From Microbacterium dextranolyticum (GTDB taxonomy: Bacteria > Actinomycetota > Actinomycetes > Actinomycetales > Microbacteriaceae), in NCBI RefSeq assembly GCF_016907295.1, contig NZ_JAFBBR010000001.1:2294001-2358000 (forward strand): 64,000 bases of DNA, given 5' to 3'. Shown here piece by piece: positions 19,652 through 28,432 of this stretch; positions within the stretch are counted from its first letter, which is position 1; each line of letters starts with the position of its first letter. The notes below the pieces were generated by a model, which did not search any database, was not told where the DNA came from, and saw only the letters and a list, made by a program, of their open reading frames with translations. The translations under genes and the position numbers were made by a program.

Positions 19652-20965
19652 TCACACCGCGGCGGCCGTCCCCCCGCCGTCGTCGAGAGGATGGGCGATC
19701 TCGTCCTGCGGCATGCGCGCCACCCAGAGCACGATGAACGACAGGACGAACGGCGCGACGCCGGCGACGACGAAGATCACCGGGACGGGCACCACGGTCG
19801 CCAGCGGCCCGGCGAGCGCCATGGACAGCGGCATGAGGGCGAGCGAGACGAAGAAGTCGAGGCTCGAGATCCGGCCGAGCATGTGCCGGGGAACCCGTCG
19901 CTGCAGCAGCGTGCCCCAGATGACGTTGCCATAGCTGAAACCGAACCCGCACGCCAGGCCGCACAGCGCCATCAGCCAGTACTGATCGGTGAGACCGATC
20001 ACGACGAACGGCAATGTGCTGACGCCCCAGACCAGGGTCATCGCGGTGAGGTAGCGCCGCGGCATCCGCAGCGAGGAGACCACGATCGAACCGACCACAC
20101 CACCGGCGCCGAAGCAGGCCAGCAGGAAGCCGAACAGCCGTGGATCGTCACCGAAGCGGTCGCGCGTCACGAACGGCAGCAGCACCTCCTCGGGGCCTAT
20201 CGTGAGGAGCACCCAGATCGTGGCGAACAGCAGCGTGCAGAGCAGCCACGGGGTGCGCACCGTGAACTGCACCGCCTCGACCAGGTCGTGCCGGATGCCT
20301 CGGGCCGAGGAACGCTCAGCCGCCTGCTCGGGCGCGGCACTCTCGGGCGCCGCGGGCTCCGGTCGCAGCCGCAGGAGCAGCACGAGCGCGAGCCCGTGGG
20401 CGATCAGAACCGCCGTCGCCGCCTGACTCGGGATGAGCGCGGCGAGCAGAAGCCCGGCCATCGCGGGCCCGGCCGCCTGCTGCAGCGCAGGCCTGATCGC
20501 CCCCTCCAGTCCGTTCGCCGGCAGCAGGTGCTCCGCCGGCAAAATGCGGGGCAGGATCGCGCTGTAGGCCGGAAAGAAGAACCCCGCGACCGCGCCGAGC
20601 ACGAAGGAGACCGCCGCCAGGTGGGCGATCGTGAGCGCGCCGAACTGACCGGCGATCACCACGGATCCGACCGCGAGCACGTTGAGGGTCTCGACGGCGC
20701 GCAGGATCACGCGCCGCGGCAGGCGGTCGGCGGCGATGCCGCCCGGGATCGCGGATGCGAGCAGTCCGATCGCGTTGGCGGCCGCGACGACGGAGAGCTG
20801 GACGGGGTCTTCATCGATGCGGATGACGGCGAACACCATGACCACGGCCCACATGCCGGCCGCCGACACCGAGAGGACGACGGCGCCGAACAGGATCCGG
20901 AACTCACGCTGCGCGAGCGGACGCACGGCCCGCCAGCGGTCACGCGCAGGTGGGGCCGCGTTCAC
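19652..20965 (-). CDS. MFS exporter, EntS-like (DHA3 type)
   Basis: A 437-residue, twelve-helix major facilitator. The N-terminal REFRILFGAVVLSVSAAGMWAVVMVF, the loop DRLPRRVILRAVETL and the stretch FFFPAYSAILPRILPAEHLLPANGL are typical of the DHA3/EntS group of drug or siderophore exporters. Substrate unknown. GTG 20965 overlaps the trmB stop as GTGA, so it is translationally coupled to trmB; earlier in-frame starts would lie inside trmB. Confidence 0.88.
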   Translation of the reverse strand: MNAAPPARDRWRAVRPLAQREFRILFGAVVLSVSAAGMWAVVMVFAVIRIDEDPVQLSVVAAANAIGLLASAIPGGIAADRLPRRVILRAVETLNVLAVGSVVIAGQFGALTIAHLAAVSFVLGAVAGFFFPAYSAILPRILPAEHLLPANGLEGAIRPALQQAAGPAMAGLLLAALIPSQAATAVLIAHGLALVLLLRLRPEPAAPESAAPEQAAERSSARGIRHDLVEAVQFTVRTPWLLCTLLFATIWVLLTIGPEEVLLPFVTRDRFGDDPRLFGFLLACFGAGGVVGSIVVSSLRMPRRYLTAMTLVWGVSTLPFVVIGLTDQYWLMALCGLACGFGFSYGNVIWGTLLQRRVPRHMLGRISSLDFFVSLALMPLSMALAGPLATVVPVPVIFVVAGVAPFVLSFIVLWVARMPQDEIAHPLDDGGGTAAAV

Positions 20966-21714
20966 GGCCGGGCGGCGGCGGCGCGCGGCGCGCGGCGATA
21001 CACGAGGTCGCGGATGTCGCGGCCCTTGGCGATGCCCTTGCGCTCGAACGCGGTCATCGTGCGCCCGTCGAATCGCGGCGCCCACTCCCCCGCGAAGGCC
21101 GGGGCGAAGCCCTCGGCGTCCGCCATCACGTCGCGCATCTGCAGCGCGTAGTCTTCCCAGTCGGTCGCGAGGCGCAACAGGCCGCCGTCACGGAGCGCGC
21201 GCGCCGCGAGCGGCGGGAACACGGGGGCGATCAGACGCCGCTTGTTGTGCTTGGACTTGTGCCACGGATCGGGGAAGAAGATCCATACCTCGTCGACGCT
21301 CGCCTCGGGCAGTAGGTGCTCGAGCACCTCGGGGGCGTTCGCCTCGACGAGGCGCAGGTTGCGGATGCCGGCGCGGTCGGCGTCGAGCATCGTGCGGGCG
21401 AGCCCTGCGCGGAACACCTCGACCGCGAGGAAGTCGGTGCCGGGTGCCTGCGCGGCCGCGTGCACGATCGCGTGCCCCTGCCCCGATCCGATCTCGACGA
21501 TCAGTGGCGCGGTGCGTCCGTACGCTTCGGACGGGGCAAGAGGGCTCCCCGGCAGGATGCTGGTGGCCGCGGCATCGCGCTGCACGTCGATGACGTAGCG
21601 GGGCGACAGCTCCGCCCAGGCGCGCTCCTGAGCGTCGCTCATGCGCCCGCTGCGTCGCACGAACGAGACGGGCTTGTCGCGGAAGCGCGGGGTGTTCTCT
21701 GTCTCGTTCGGCAT
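20962..21714 (-). CDS. trmB: tRNA (guanine-N7)-methyltransferase
   Basis: Methylates G46 of tRNAs with S-adenosylmethionine. 250 residues: SAM loop VEIGSGQGHAIVHAA (about 72-86), EVFRAGLARTMLDADRAGIRNLRLVEANA, and the family signature WIFFPDPWHKSKHNKRRL with the catalytic aspartate. ATG 21714 is six bases after a TACCCT -10 (21721-21726), so leaderless. It heads a two-gene unit with the MFS exporter, an odd pairing that may only be positional. Confidence 0.95.
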   Translation of the reverse strand: MPNETENTPRFRDKPVSFVRRSGRMSDAQERAWAELSPRYVIDVQRDAAATSILPGSPLAPSEAYGRTAPLIVEIGSGQGHAIVHAAAQAPGTDFLAVEVFRAGLARTMLDADRAGIRNLRLVEANAPEVLEHLLPEASVDEVWIFFPDPWHKSKHNKRRLIAPVFPPLAARALRDGGLLRLATDWEDYALQMRDVMADAEGFAPAFAGEWAPRFDGRTMTAFERKGIAKGRDIRDLVYRRAPRAAAARP

Positions 21715-21746
21715 CCGTCCAGGGTACCGGGGGCACTCGACGCGGG

Positions 21747-22589
21747 TCAGGCGGTGACGAAGTCGATGAGCTCCTCGACGCGGCCGAGCAGGGCCGGGTC
21801 GAGGTCGCGGTACGTGTGCACCGAGGCGAGGATGCGCTGCCAGGTTCGGGCGATGTCGGCCTGGTCGTCGGCGGGCCAGCCGAGGGCGCGGCTCACACCG
21901 ACCTTCCATTCGATCCCCCGCGGCACCGGCGGCCAGGACGCGATGCCGAGCGACTCCGCGCGCACGCACTGCCAGACGTCGATGTGCGGATGCCCGACGA
22001 TGCGCACGTGCGCGCCGTGCGGCCCCCGCGCCACGGCCTCGGCGATGCGCGACTCCTTCGACCCCGGCACGAGGTGGTCGACCAGCACCCCGTAGCGACG
22101 CCCGGGTCCGGGCGGCTCGTCACGCAGCACGGACTCGAGCAGGTCGACCCCCTGCAGGTACTCCACGACGACACCCTCGACACGGAGGTCGTCACCCCAC
22201 ACCTTCTCCACGAGCTCGGCGTCGTGCCTCCCCTCCACGAGGATGCGCGAGGCCCGGGCCACACGCGCCCGCGCCTCGGGCGCCGCGAACGAACCCGACG
22301 CGGTGCGCGCCGGCGCGGCGGGCGCCGCACGGGGGACGACGAGCCGGACGGCCTCACCGTCGATGAGAAAGCCCCCGCCGAGGGGGAAGAGTCGTCGGCG
22401 CCCCCGCCGGTCCTCGAGTTCGACGGTGCCCGACTGCACGCGCACGACGGCGCCGCAGTAGCCGTCGGCGGCGACCTCGACGACGAGGTCGTGCTCAGCG
22501 GGCACGTCCTTCACCTGCCGGCGCCCGGCATCGCGCCACCCTGCGGCCAGGACATCGCCGCCGTATCGATCGAATCCGTCGTGATCCAT
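21747..22589 (-). CDS. DUF3097 family protein
   Basis: A 280-residue actinobacterial protein of unknown function. The middle contains RILVEGRHDAELVEKVWGDDL (split: RILVEGRHDAEL, then VEKVWGDDL), a Toprim-like Glu followed later by YGVLVDHLVPGSKES with acidic residues and GHPHIDVWQ; this suggests a Toprim-related fold, but no activity is known to me. ATG 22589 has GGAGGA just upstream and a TAGGGT -10 at 22608-22613. Genome position next to trmB is common in relatives as far as I recall, which is weak evidence. Confidence 0.85.
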   Translation of the reverse strand: MDHDGFDRYGGDVLAAGWRDAGRRQVKDVPAEHDLVVEVAADGYCGAVVRVQSGTVELEDRRGRRRLFPLGGGFLIDGEAVRLVVPRAAPAAPARTASGSFAAPEARARVARASRILVEGRHDAELVEKVWGDDLRVEGVVVEYLQGVDLLESVLRDEPPGPGRRYGVLVDHLVPGSKESRIAEAVARGPHGAHVRIVGHPHIDVWQCVRAESLGIASWPPVPRGIEWKVGVSRALGWPADDQADIARTWQRILASVHTYRDLDPALLGRVEELIDFVTA

Positions 22590-22763
22590 GTCTCCTCCGA
22601 AGGCGACACCCTACCCGGAGCGGTGCCGCGGGCACGGCAGCGACTCCCGGATCGACTCACCCGGCAGCGGCACGCGCGGGGTGCGGCCGATTCGCGGCAT
22701 CCTCTCTGCGATCTCTCTGGGGCGGTGCCCCGCTCCGCCTTTCGCCGCATGCCGGAAGCGGCA

Positions 22764-22769
22764 TAGGAT
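22764..22769 (+). promoter_or_regulatory. -10 element of the TPM-domain gene
   Basis: TAGGAT about 46 bases before GTG 22816. The leader carries a clear GAGGAAGG ribosome site. The rest of 22590-22815 shows only the divergent promoter of the DUF3097 gene. Confidence 0.5.
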
Positions 22770-22815
22770 CGGGCGAGGGGGCCCACGCGGCGGCCTCGCG
22801 AGGAAGGATGACGCT

Positions 22816-24840
22816 GTGCGTTCGCGTGTGATTCTGGCCCTCGCCCTGGCCGCGGCCCTCGTCTTAGGCGGCGCCGCAGCGGCCTCGGCGGTCGACCCGG
22901 TGAGCCTGCGGGGCTCGCACGTGCTCGACCAGTCGGACGTGCTCTCGGATGCCCAGGAATCGAGTGTCGACGCGCGGTTGCGCTCGCTGTCGTCGACCTC
23001 CGCTGTGGACCTCTGGGTCGTCTATGTGCCGACGTTCACCAATCCGTCCGACCCCGAGAAATGGGCGAACGCGACGGCGGAGGCCAACGGCCTCGGCCCG
23101 AACCAGTACCTGCTGGCGGTGTCGACCGACGGGCGCCAGTACTACCTGTCGGGGTATTCCAAAGGCCCCGTGAGCGAGCAGCAGCTGACCTCCATCGAGC
23201 AGCAGCGGATCGGGCCGGCCCTCGCATCGGGCGACTGGGAGGGCGCCGCCGCGGCCGCGGCCGACGGACTCGCCGACGCCGTCGAGGGCGGATCGGGCTC
23301 GGCGGTCGGCGTCGTCCTGCCGATCCTGCTCGTCGTCGTGGTTCTGGCTCTGGCCGGACTCGTGCTGTGGATCGTGCTCCGCTCCCGCCGCGCGCGCACG
23401 GACGGTCACGGCGGCGCGCTCGTGCCGGGATCGTCGGCGCCGTCCGGGCCGCCCGACCCGCTCGCCGGCGTTCCGACGGCCGAACTTGCGCAGCGCGCCT
23501 CGTCCGCACTCGTGCAGACAGACGACGCCATCCGCACGAGCGATCAGGAGCTCGGATTCGCCCGCGCCCAGTTCGGCGACCAGGCGGTGACCGAGTTCGA
23601 GCAGGCCCTCGCGCAGGCGCGGCGGAACCTCGACCAGGCGTTCGAGCTCAAGCAGCGCCTCGACGACGACGTTCCCGACACCGAGGCCGAGGTACGCGCC
23701 TGGAACGCGCGGATCATCGACCTGTGCGCGCAGGCGAACAGCGGACTCGACGAGAAGGCGCAGGCGTTCGACGAGCTGCGCCAGCTCGAGCAGAACGCCC
23801 CCGAGGCCCTCGCACGCGTGCAGGAGAAGCGCCAGAGCGTCGGAGCCCAGCACGCCGCCGCCGTCGCAGCCCTCACCGCCCTGCAAGCGTCCTACGCTTC
23901 CGCCGCCCTCGCGACGATCGTCGACAACCCGACGCACGCGGCCCAGGATCTGAGTTTCGCCGACGACCAGTTGGCCGCCGCCGCGAAAGACATCGGCGCC
24001 GGCGACGGCGCCGCAGCAGCCGTGGGCATCCGTTCCGCCGAGGACGCGGTCGCCCAGGCCGAGCTGATGCATACCGCGATCGAGAAGCTCCGCGTCGACC
24101 TCGCGCAGGCGGAGGTCGACGCGAACGCTCTGGTCGCCGAGGTCGGTCACGACATCGGAACCGCCAGTGGGCTGCCCGACCCCGACGGACGCCTGGCTGC
24201 GGTCATCGCCTCCACCCGCGCGCAACTGGATGCCGCCACCGCTCTCCTCTCCGGACCGCAGAAAGACCCGGCATCCGCCCGCGCGGCGCTGGACGCCGCC
24301 AACGCCCAGATCGACGCGGCCGTCGCCGGCGTGCGCGACGCGCAGGAGCAGGCCGCCCGCGCGGCGCAGCAGCTCGGCATGCTCCTGACGCAGGCACAGG
24401 GCCAGGTGTCGGCCGCCGAGGATTTCATCACCTCGCGGCGCGGCGCGATCGGCGCCGAGGCCCGCACCCGCCTCGCCGAGGCCGGCGCCACACTCGTGCA
24501 GGCCCGGCAGCTGCAGCAGAGCGACCCCGCACAGGCGCTGTCGTACGCGCAGCGCGCGAACGACCTCGCCGCTCAGGCGATCCAGTCCGCCCAGCGCGAC
24601 GTCGGCGCCTTCCAGGGCGGCGGTATGTTCGGCGGCGGATCCTCCGGCGGAGGAGGCGGCAACATGATGGGCGCCGTGCTGGGCGGCATCGTCATCAACT
24701 CGCTCCTGAACGGTGGCCGCGGCGGCGGCTCGTTCGGCGGTGGAGGCTTCGGCGGCGGACGCCCCAGCGGCGGCGGATCGGGCCCCGGAAGCTTCGGCGG
24801 CGGCGGTACCCGCAGCCGCCGCGGAGGAGGCCGCTTCTGA
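22816..24840 (+). CDS. TPM-domain membrane protein with coiled coil and Gly-rich tail
   Basis: 674 residues. A signal peptide (about 1-27, ending AAASAVD) precedes an extracytoplasmic TPM domain (about 30-160, HVLDQSDVLSDAQ...VPTFTNPSDPEKWAN), one transmembrane helix (about 172-195), a long Ala/Gln/Glu-rich helical, coiled-coil part (about 215-590) and a Gly/Ser-rich tail (about 600-674) ending TRSRRGGGRF. TPM domains act in membrane-protein repair or as phosphatases; the role here is unknown. GTG 22816 has AGGAAGG eight bases upstream. The pspA homologue follows 97 bases later, which points to envelope stress. Confidence 0.88.
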   Translation: MRSRVILALALAAALVLGGAAAASAVDPVSLRGSHVLDQSDVLSDAQESSVDARLRSLSSTSAVDLWVVYVPTFTNPSDPEKWANATAEANGLGPNQYLLAVSTDGRQYYLSGYSKGPVSEQQLTSIEQQRIGPALASGDWEGAAAAAADGLADAVEGGSGSAVGVVLPILLVVVVLALAGLVLWIVLRSRRARTDGHGGALVPGSSAPSGPPDPLAGVPTAELAQRASSALVQTDDAIRTSDQELGFARAQFGDQAVTEFEQALAQARRNLDQAFELKQRLDDDVPDTEAEVRAWNARIIDLCAQANSGLDEKAQAFDELRQLEQNAPEALARVQEKRQSVGAQHAAAVAALTALQASYASAALATIVDNPTHAAQDLSFADDQLAAAAKDIGAGDGAAAAVGIRSAEDAVAQAELMHTAIEKLRVDLAQAEVDANALVAEVGHDIGTASGLPDPDGRLAAVIASTRAQLDAATALLSGPQKDPASARAALDAANAQIDAAVAGVRDAQEQAARAAQQLGMLLTQAQGQVSAAEDFITSRRGAIGAEARTRLAEAGATLVQARQLQQSDPAQALSYAQRANDLAAQAIQSAQRDVGAFQGGGMFGGGSSGGGGGNMMGAVLGGIVINSLLNGGRGGGSFGGGGFGGGRPSGGGSGPGSFGGGGTRSRRGGGRF

Positions 24841-24937
24841 TCCTCCGTCCGCGACCGACCACGCGCCCCGCCCGCCCCTGAGACCACCCACGACATCTCC
24901 GTCCCGCGAGGACACACCCGTGACGAAAGGAAACCCG

Positions 24938-25672
24938 ATGGCAAAGCAGTCCATCTTCGGCCGCATCTCGACGCTCGTGAAGGCGAACATCAACGCGATG
25001 CTCGATTCCGCCGAAGACCCGCAGAAGATGCTCGACCAGCTCGTGCGCGACTTCACCAACAACATCGCCGACGCCGAATCGGCGATCGCCGAGACGATCG
25101 GCAACCTGCGCCTGCTCGAGCGCGACCACGAGGAAGACGTGCGCGCCGCCGCGGAGTGGGGCAACAAGGCCCTCGCCGCGAGCCGCAAGGCCGACGAGCT
25201 GCGCGCGACCGGCGCCGCGGCCGACGCCGACAAGTTCGACAACCTCGCCAAGATCGCCCTGCAGCGTCAGATCAGCGAGGAGAACGAGGCGCGCGCCGTG
25301 CAGCCGACGATCGCCGCGCAGACCGAGGTCGTCGACAAGCTCAAGGACGGCCTCAACGGCATGAAGCAGAAGCTCGAAGAGCTGAAGTCGAAGCGCAGCG
25401 AGCTGCTCGCCCGCGCCAAGACCGCCGAGGCCCAGAACAAGGTGCACGACGCCGTCAAGTCGATCGACGTCATGGACCCGACCAGCGAGATCGGCCGGTT
25501 CGAGGACAAGGTGCGCCGCCAGGAGGCCCTGGCCGCGGGCAAGGCAGAGATCGCGGCATCCTCGCTCGACGCGCAGTTCAACCAGCTCGAAGACGTGGGC
25601 GAGCTCACCGAGGTCGAGGCGCGCCTGGCCGCGCTGAAGTCCGGCGGCACTCCCGCAGCCCTCGAGCAGTAA
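24938..25672 (+). CDS. pspA: PspA/IM30 family envelope-stress protein
   Basis: A 244-residue, almost wholly helical membrane-remodelling protein of the ESCRT-III-like PspA/Vipp1 family. Begins MAKQSIFGRISTLVKANINAML (amphipathic helix, shown here in part) with the family stretch AEDPQKMLDQLVRDF (about 27-41), followed by coiled-coil hairpin helices. ATG 24938 has GAAAGGA six bases upstream; an in-frame GTG at 24920 precedes the site and is less likely. It forms an operon with the TPM protein and ends at a very long hairpin (25681-25741). Confidence 0.93.
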   Translation: MAKQSIFGRISTLVKANINAMLDSAEDPQKMLDQLVRDFTNNIADAESAIAETIGNLRLLERDHEEDVRAAAEWGNKALAASRKADELRATGAAADADKFDNLAKIALQRQISEENEARAVQPTIAAQTEVVDKLKDGLNGMKQKLEELKSKRSELLARAKTAEAQNKVHDAVKSIDVMDPTSEIGRFEDKVRRQEALAAGKAEIAASSLDAQFNQLEDVGELTEVEARLAALKSGGTPAALEQ

Positions 25673-25680
25673 TCACATCC

Positions 25681-25741
25681 CGCGACACCTCCCGTCTGTA
25701 CGCTTTCGCGCCGCGAAACGTGACAGACGGGAGGTTTCGCG
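25681..25741. terminator. 61-base near-perfect hairpin after pspA
   Basis: CGCGA and A-CCTCCCGTCTGT pair with ACAGACGGGAGG-T and TCGCG; inside, TTTCGCG faces CGCGAAA. Almost every base is paired, with single-base bulges only. It most likely ends transcription of the TPM-pspA operon; no U-tract follows. Confidence 0.7.
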
Positions 25742-25820
25742 TCGGGGCCCGGCGCCGGTCGGACGGCGCCCGCGCGAGGCGCGGGCGCACAGGCAGGCAC
25801 GAAAAGGTAAGGAGGGGATC

Positions 25821-26702
25821 GTGTCACGGTTCCTGGTGGTGCCGCAGTGGCAGGGGTCTCCCGCCGCGCGGGCGATGCTGCTCGTCGACGGCGCCGAGGC
25901 GATCGCCGGCGACCTTCCCCGTGCGAGAACGGTGCGGGTCGAGGTGCCCGCGTCGGCGGGCGAGTCCCTCGACACGGGCATCCGACGATTCAGCGCCCTC
26001 GCCCGCAGCCGTGACGCTCTGCTCGACGCTCTCGCCGCGGCAGACTCCCCCGCGACTCCGGGCGACGACGATGCGGATGCCGGGGCTCCCGCCACGGCGG
26101 ACGAGAACGTCATCGTCGTCGGCGGCGACTGCGGGGTGGCGGTGCCGGCGATCGCCCACGCCGCGTCGCGGCACGACCGGCTCGCGGTCGTGTGGTTCGA
26201 CGCGCACGGCGACCTGCACACCCCCGAGACCTCACCGTCCGGCGCCTTCGCGGGCATGGCACTGCGCGCGGTCGTCGACGACCTGCCGCTCGGCGTCGCC
26301 GCGTCCGGCTCGGGCGGCATCCCCTCGGATCGGGTCGTGCTCGCCGGTGCCCGCGACCTCGATGTCGCCGAGGCGGTGGCTCTCACACAGCTCGGTCTGA
26401 CCCATCTCGCTCCCGACGCACTCGAGGACCCCGCGAGCCTCCGCTCCGCACTCGAGGGCACGGGCGCGACCGCCGTCTACATCCACGTCGACCTCGACGT
26501 GCTCGACCCCGCGGTCATCGGCGGCGTCGCCGACCCCGTCCCGTTCGGGCTCTCGCTCGAGACGCTCCTCGCCGCGATCCGCACGGTGCGTGCGCGGCTG
26601 CCCCTCGCCGGCGCCTCCCTCGCGGGTTTCGCACCGGCCTCCCCCGCCGCCGCGGTGGACGACCTCGGCACGATCCTGCGGATCGTCGGGGCGCTGACGT
26701 GA
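25821..26702 (+). CDS. arginase/agmatinase-family protein
   Basis: A 293-residue ureohydrolase-fold protein. The manganese motifs are present in variant form: GGDCGVA (usual GGDHS, near 104), WFDAHGDLHT (near 127, normal DAHxD) and HVDLDVLDP (near 223, normal DxDxxDP). The Cys in place of His in the first motif occurs in arginase-like proteins of unproven substrate, so I do not call it arginase. GTG 25821 has AAGGAGGGG upstream. The next gene starts in a GTGA overlap. Confidence 0.88.
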   Translation: MSRFLVVPQWQGSPAARAMLLVDGAEAIAGDLPRARTVRVEVPASAGESLDTGIRRFSALARSRDALLDALAAADSPATPGDDDADAGAPATADENVIVVGGDCGVAVPAIAHAASRHDRLAVVWFDAHGDLHTPETSPSGAFAGMALRAVVDDLPLGVAASGSGGIPSDRVVLAGARDLDVAEAVALTQLGLTHLAPDALEDPASLRSALEGTGATAVYIHVDLDVLDPAVIGGVADPVPFGLSLETLLAAIRTVRARLPLAGASLAGFAPASPAAAVDDLGTILRIVGALT

Positions 26703-27148
26703 TCGCGCGTCCGCCGGCGGGCTGGCGCGAGCGCGCGGATCGCGCCGTGGCCCGGGGTGCGGCGCTGGACGACCTCATCCCCCGGGTGCTGCTCGATTCC
26801 CCCGTGAGCCTTCTCGGCTACGCCTGGGGAACCACGATCGGCTGGGCGTGGGGAGGCCTCTGGTCCACGGGCCGCGTCGAGCGCCGCGGCGGGCTCTGGG
26901 TGTTCACCGGCATGCCCGGCTGGACGTTCGGGCGCGGCGGCGTGTGCGTAGGCGGCTGCTACCTCACCGGGGACGCCCGCGTGACGGACGCCGTGCTCCG
27001 CCACGAAGCGGTGCACGCCCGTCAGTGGCGCCGGTACGGCTTTCTGATGCCGCTGCTGTACCTCCTGGCGGGGCGGAACCCGCTGACCAACCGATTCGAG
27101 ATCCTGGCCGGGCTCGAAGACGGCAACTACGTGCCTCGCGGGGTCTGA
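26699..27148 (+). CDS. small protein with HExxH motif, unknown function
   Basis: 149 residues. It begins at GTG 26699 in a four-base overlap with the arginase-like gene, so it is translationally coupled. I see a hydrophobic Trp/Gly-rich segment (YAWGTTIGWAWGGLW, about 40-54), a possible cysteine pair in GGVCVGGCYL, then LRHEAVHARQWRRYG (about 100-114) containing HExxH, the zinc-peptidase signature, followed by a hydrophobic LMPLLYLLAG and a conserved-looking FEILAGLEDGNY. It resembles actinobacterial proteins sometimes labelled Fe-S oxidoreductase, a label I see no support for. Confidence 0.75.
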   Translation: MIARPPAGWRERADRAVARGAALDDLIPRVLLDSPVSLLGYAWGTTIGWAWGGLWSTGRVERRGGLWVFTGMPGWTFGRGGVCVGGCYLTGDARVTDAVLRHEAVHARQWRRYGFLMPLLYLLAGRNPLTNRFEILAGLEDGNYVPRGV

Positions 27149-27169
27149 AGAGAGCGCGGCGAGCGCGCG

Positions 27170-27655
27170 TCAGTGGGCGGTCGCGAGGCCGAAACGCGCC
27201 GGTGTGTGCACCGCGGACTGGTCGACGCCGAGGGTGCCGGTGAGGTGGTCGGCGATGTCGGCCGTGCCGAGGAATCCCCCGAGCAGGTGGATGCGTGTGG
27301 CGCAGGCCTCGTCGGCATCCGTGCACAGCATCTCGTCCGCCCACGCGATGACCGCGCGGGCCAGCGCCTGACCGGGGGCGCAGGCGCGGCCGGTCCCCGG
27401 GTCGCCGGTGCGGGCCGATCGGTCGAGCCACGTGACGATCATCCGGGCCGGAACGGTGAGATCGAAGATCCACGAGGCATCCGGAACCTCGACGAACACG
27501 CGCCCCGTCGAGCAGATCGGCAGGGTCGCCACGAGCGTCTCGAGATCGACGAGGGACGTCTCATCGGCGGTGATCAGCTGCTGCACGCGCGCGTGCCGCG
27601 ACGCCCTGCAGGCGGCGGCGTCGTGGGTGACGACGGACTCGATCAACGTGGCCAT
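27170..27655 (-). CDS. stand-alone SIP (siderophore-interacting protein) C-terminal domain
   Basis: 161 residues resembling only the C-terminal NAD(P)-binding half of siderophore-interacting ferric reductases: GRVFVEVPDASWIFDLTVPA (about 52-71), VTWLDRSARTGDPGTGRACA and ALARAVIAWADE. The FAD-binding half is absent, so it is not a full reductase. A TATGAT -10 (27665-27670) lies nine bases before ATG 27655 and an IdeR-like iron box at 27679-27697 covers the -35 position, so it should be made when iron is low. Partner protein unknown. Confidence 0.8.
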   Translation of the reverse strand: MATLIESVVTHDAAACRASRHARVQQLITADETSLVDLETLVATLPICSTGRVFVEVPDASWIFDLTVPARMIVTWLDRSARTGDPGTGRACAPGQALARAVIAWADEMLCTDADEACATRIHLLGGFLGTADIADHLTGTLGVDQSAVHTPARFGLATAH

Positions 27656-27678
27656 GATGCCCCCATCATACTCCCGCT

Positions 27679-27697
27679 TTAGGGGAGCCTTACCTCA
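27679..27697 (-). promoter_or_regulatory. IdeR/DtxR-type iron box
   Basis: TTAGGGGAGCCTTACCTCA matches the consensus TTAGGTTAGCCTAACCTAA at 15 of 19 positions, including the AGCCT core. It overlaps the -35 region of the SIP-domain gene and the last codon of the tyrosine-phosphatase gene. Iron-loaded IdeR/DtxR proteins repress from such positions. Confidence 0.8.
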
Positions 27698-28432
27698 GGT
27701 GGGGGAGCCGTCGATGAGGATGCCCGCGAGCGCGTCGAGCTCATCCGTCCGCAGACCGTGCGCGCGCAGGTAGTCCGCGGCCGAGCCGAAGCGCTCGTCG
27801 ACGCCGGTCAGAAGCTCGCGCATCACGGGCGCCGGCGACCGCGTCGCGAGCTGCTCGAGATGGCGCGCGTCGGGGTGCAGAGCGCGCAGGAACGCCACGA
27901 CGCGTGCGTTGCGCTCGGGCGGCAGCAGATGCTCGGTGCGCGCATAGTCGGCGACGATCGCCTCTTTGTCGACACCGACGGCCGCCAGCAGGATCGCCAC
28001 CGCCACGCCGGTGCGGTCCTTGCCCACGGTGCAGTGCACGAGCACCGGATGCCTCTCGATCACCGAACGGGCGATGAGGACGAGGCGATCGGCGGCCCCG
28101 TCGACGAGGGCGCGGTACATGTCGGGGAGCGTGATGTCCTCGATGAAGAAGGATGCCGCGGAGCCGAGGAAGAGCGGCGCGTGCACGGTGTCGAGGTCGA
28201 GCCCGGTTACCAGACTGGGCTCGGCGGCGATCTCCTCATCGGCGCGCAGATCGACGATGCGGCGCACACGCAACCCGGCGAGGTCGGCGCGTCCCTCCCC
28301 GGTGAGGCCGGCGAGGTTCCCCGAGCGGAAGAGCACGCCCGTGCGCGTTCGCCCACGGTCGGCGGGTAGCCCGCCCGTATCGCGGAAGTTGAGCGCCCCC
28401 GCCACGCGCGCAGGCTCGGACGCTGCGCTCAC
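27695..28432 (-). CDS. tyrosine-protein phosphatase (MptpB-like)
   Basis: A 245-residue phosphatase of the Y_phosphatase3 group. The P-loop VLVHCTVGKDRTGVAVA (about 135-151) has the HCxxGKDRT form shared with mycobacterial MptpB. N-terminal NFRDTGGLPADRGR and LFRSGNLAGL are also typical. Target unknown; possible protein or phosphoinositide phosphatase. GTG 28432 overlaps the stop of the AhpD-like gene as GTGA, so the two are coupled. Its stop codon lies in the iron box of the next gene. Confidence 0.88.
   Translation of the reverse strand: MSAASEPARVAGALNFRDTGGLPADRGRTRTGVLFRSGNLAGLTGEGRADLAGLRVRRIVDLRADEEIAAEPSLVTGLDLDTVHAPLFLGSAASFFIEDITLPDMYRALVDGAADRLVLIARSVIERHPVLVHCTVGKDRTGVAVAILLAAVGVDKEAIVADYARTEHLLPPERNARVVAFLRALHPDARHLEQLATRSPAPVMRELLTGVDERFGSAADYLRAHGLRTDELDALAGILIDGSPT

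Noticed and set aside
22864..25251. 795-residue open frame opposite the TPM and pspA genes
   Set aside because: Spans two well-supported genes and their gap; low-complexity Gly/Arg sequence.
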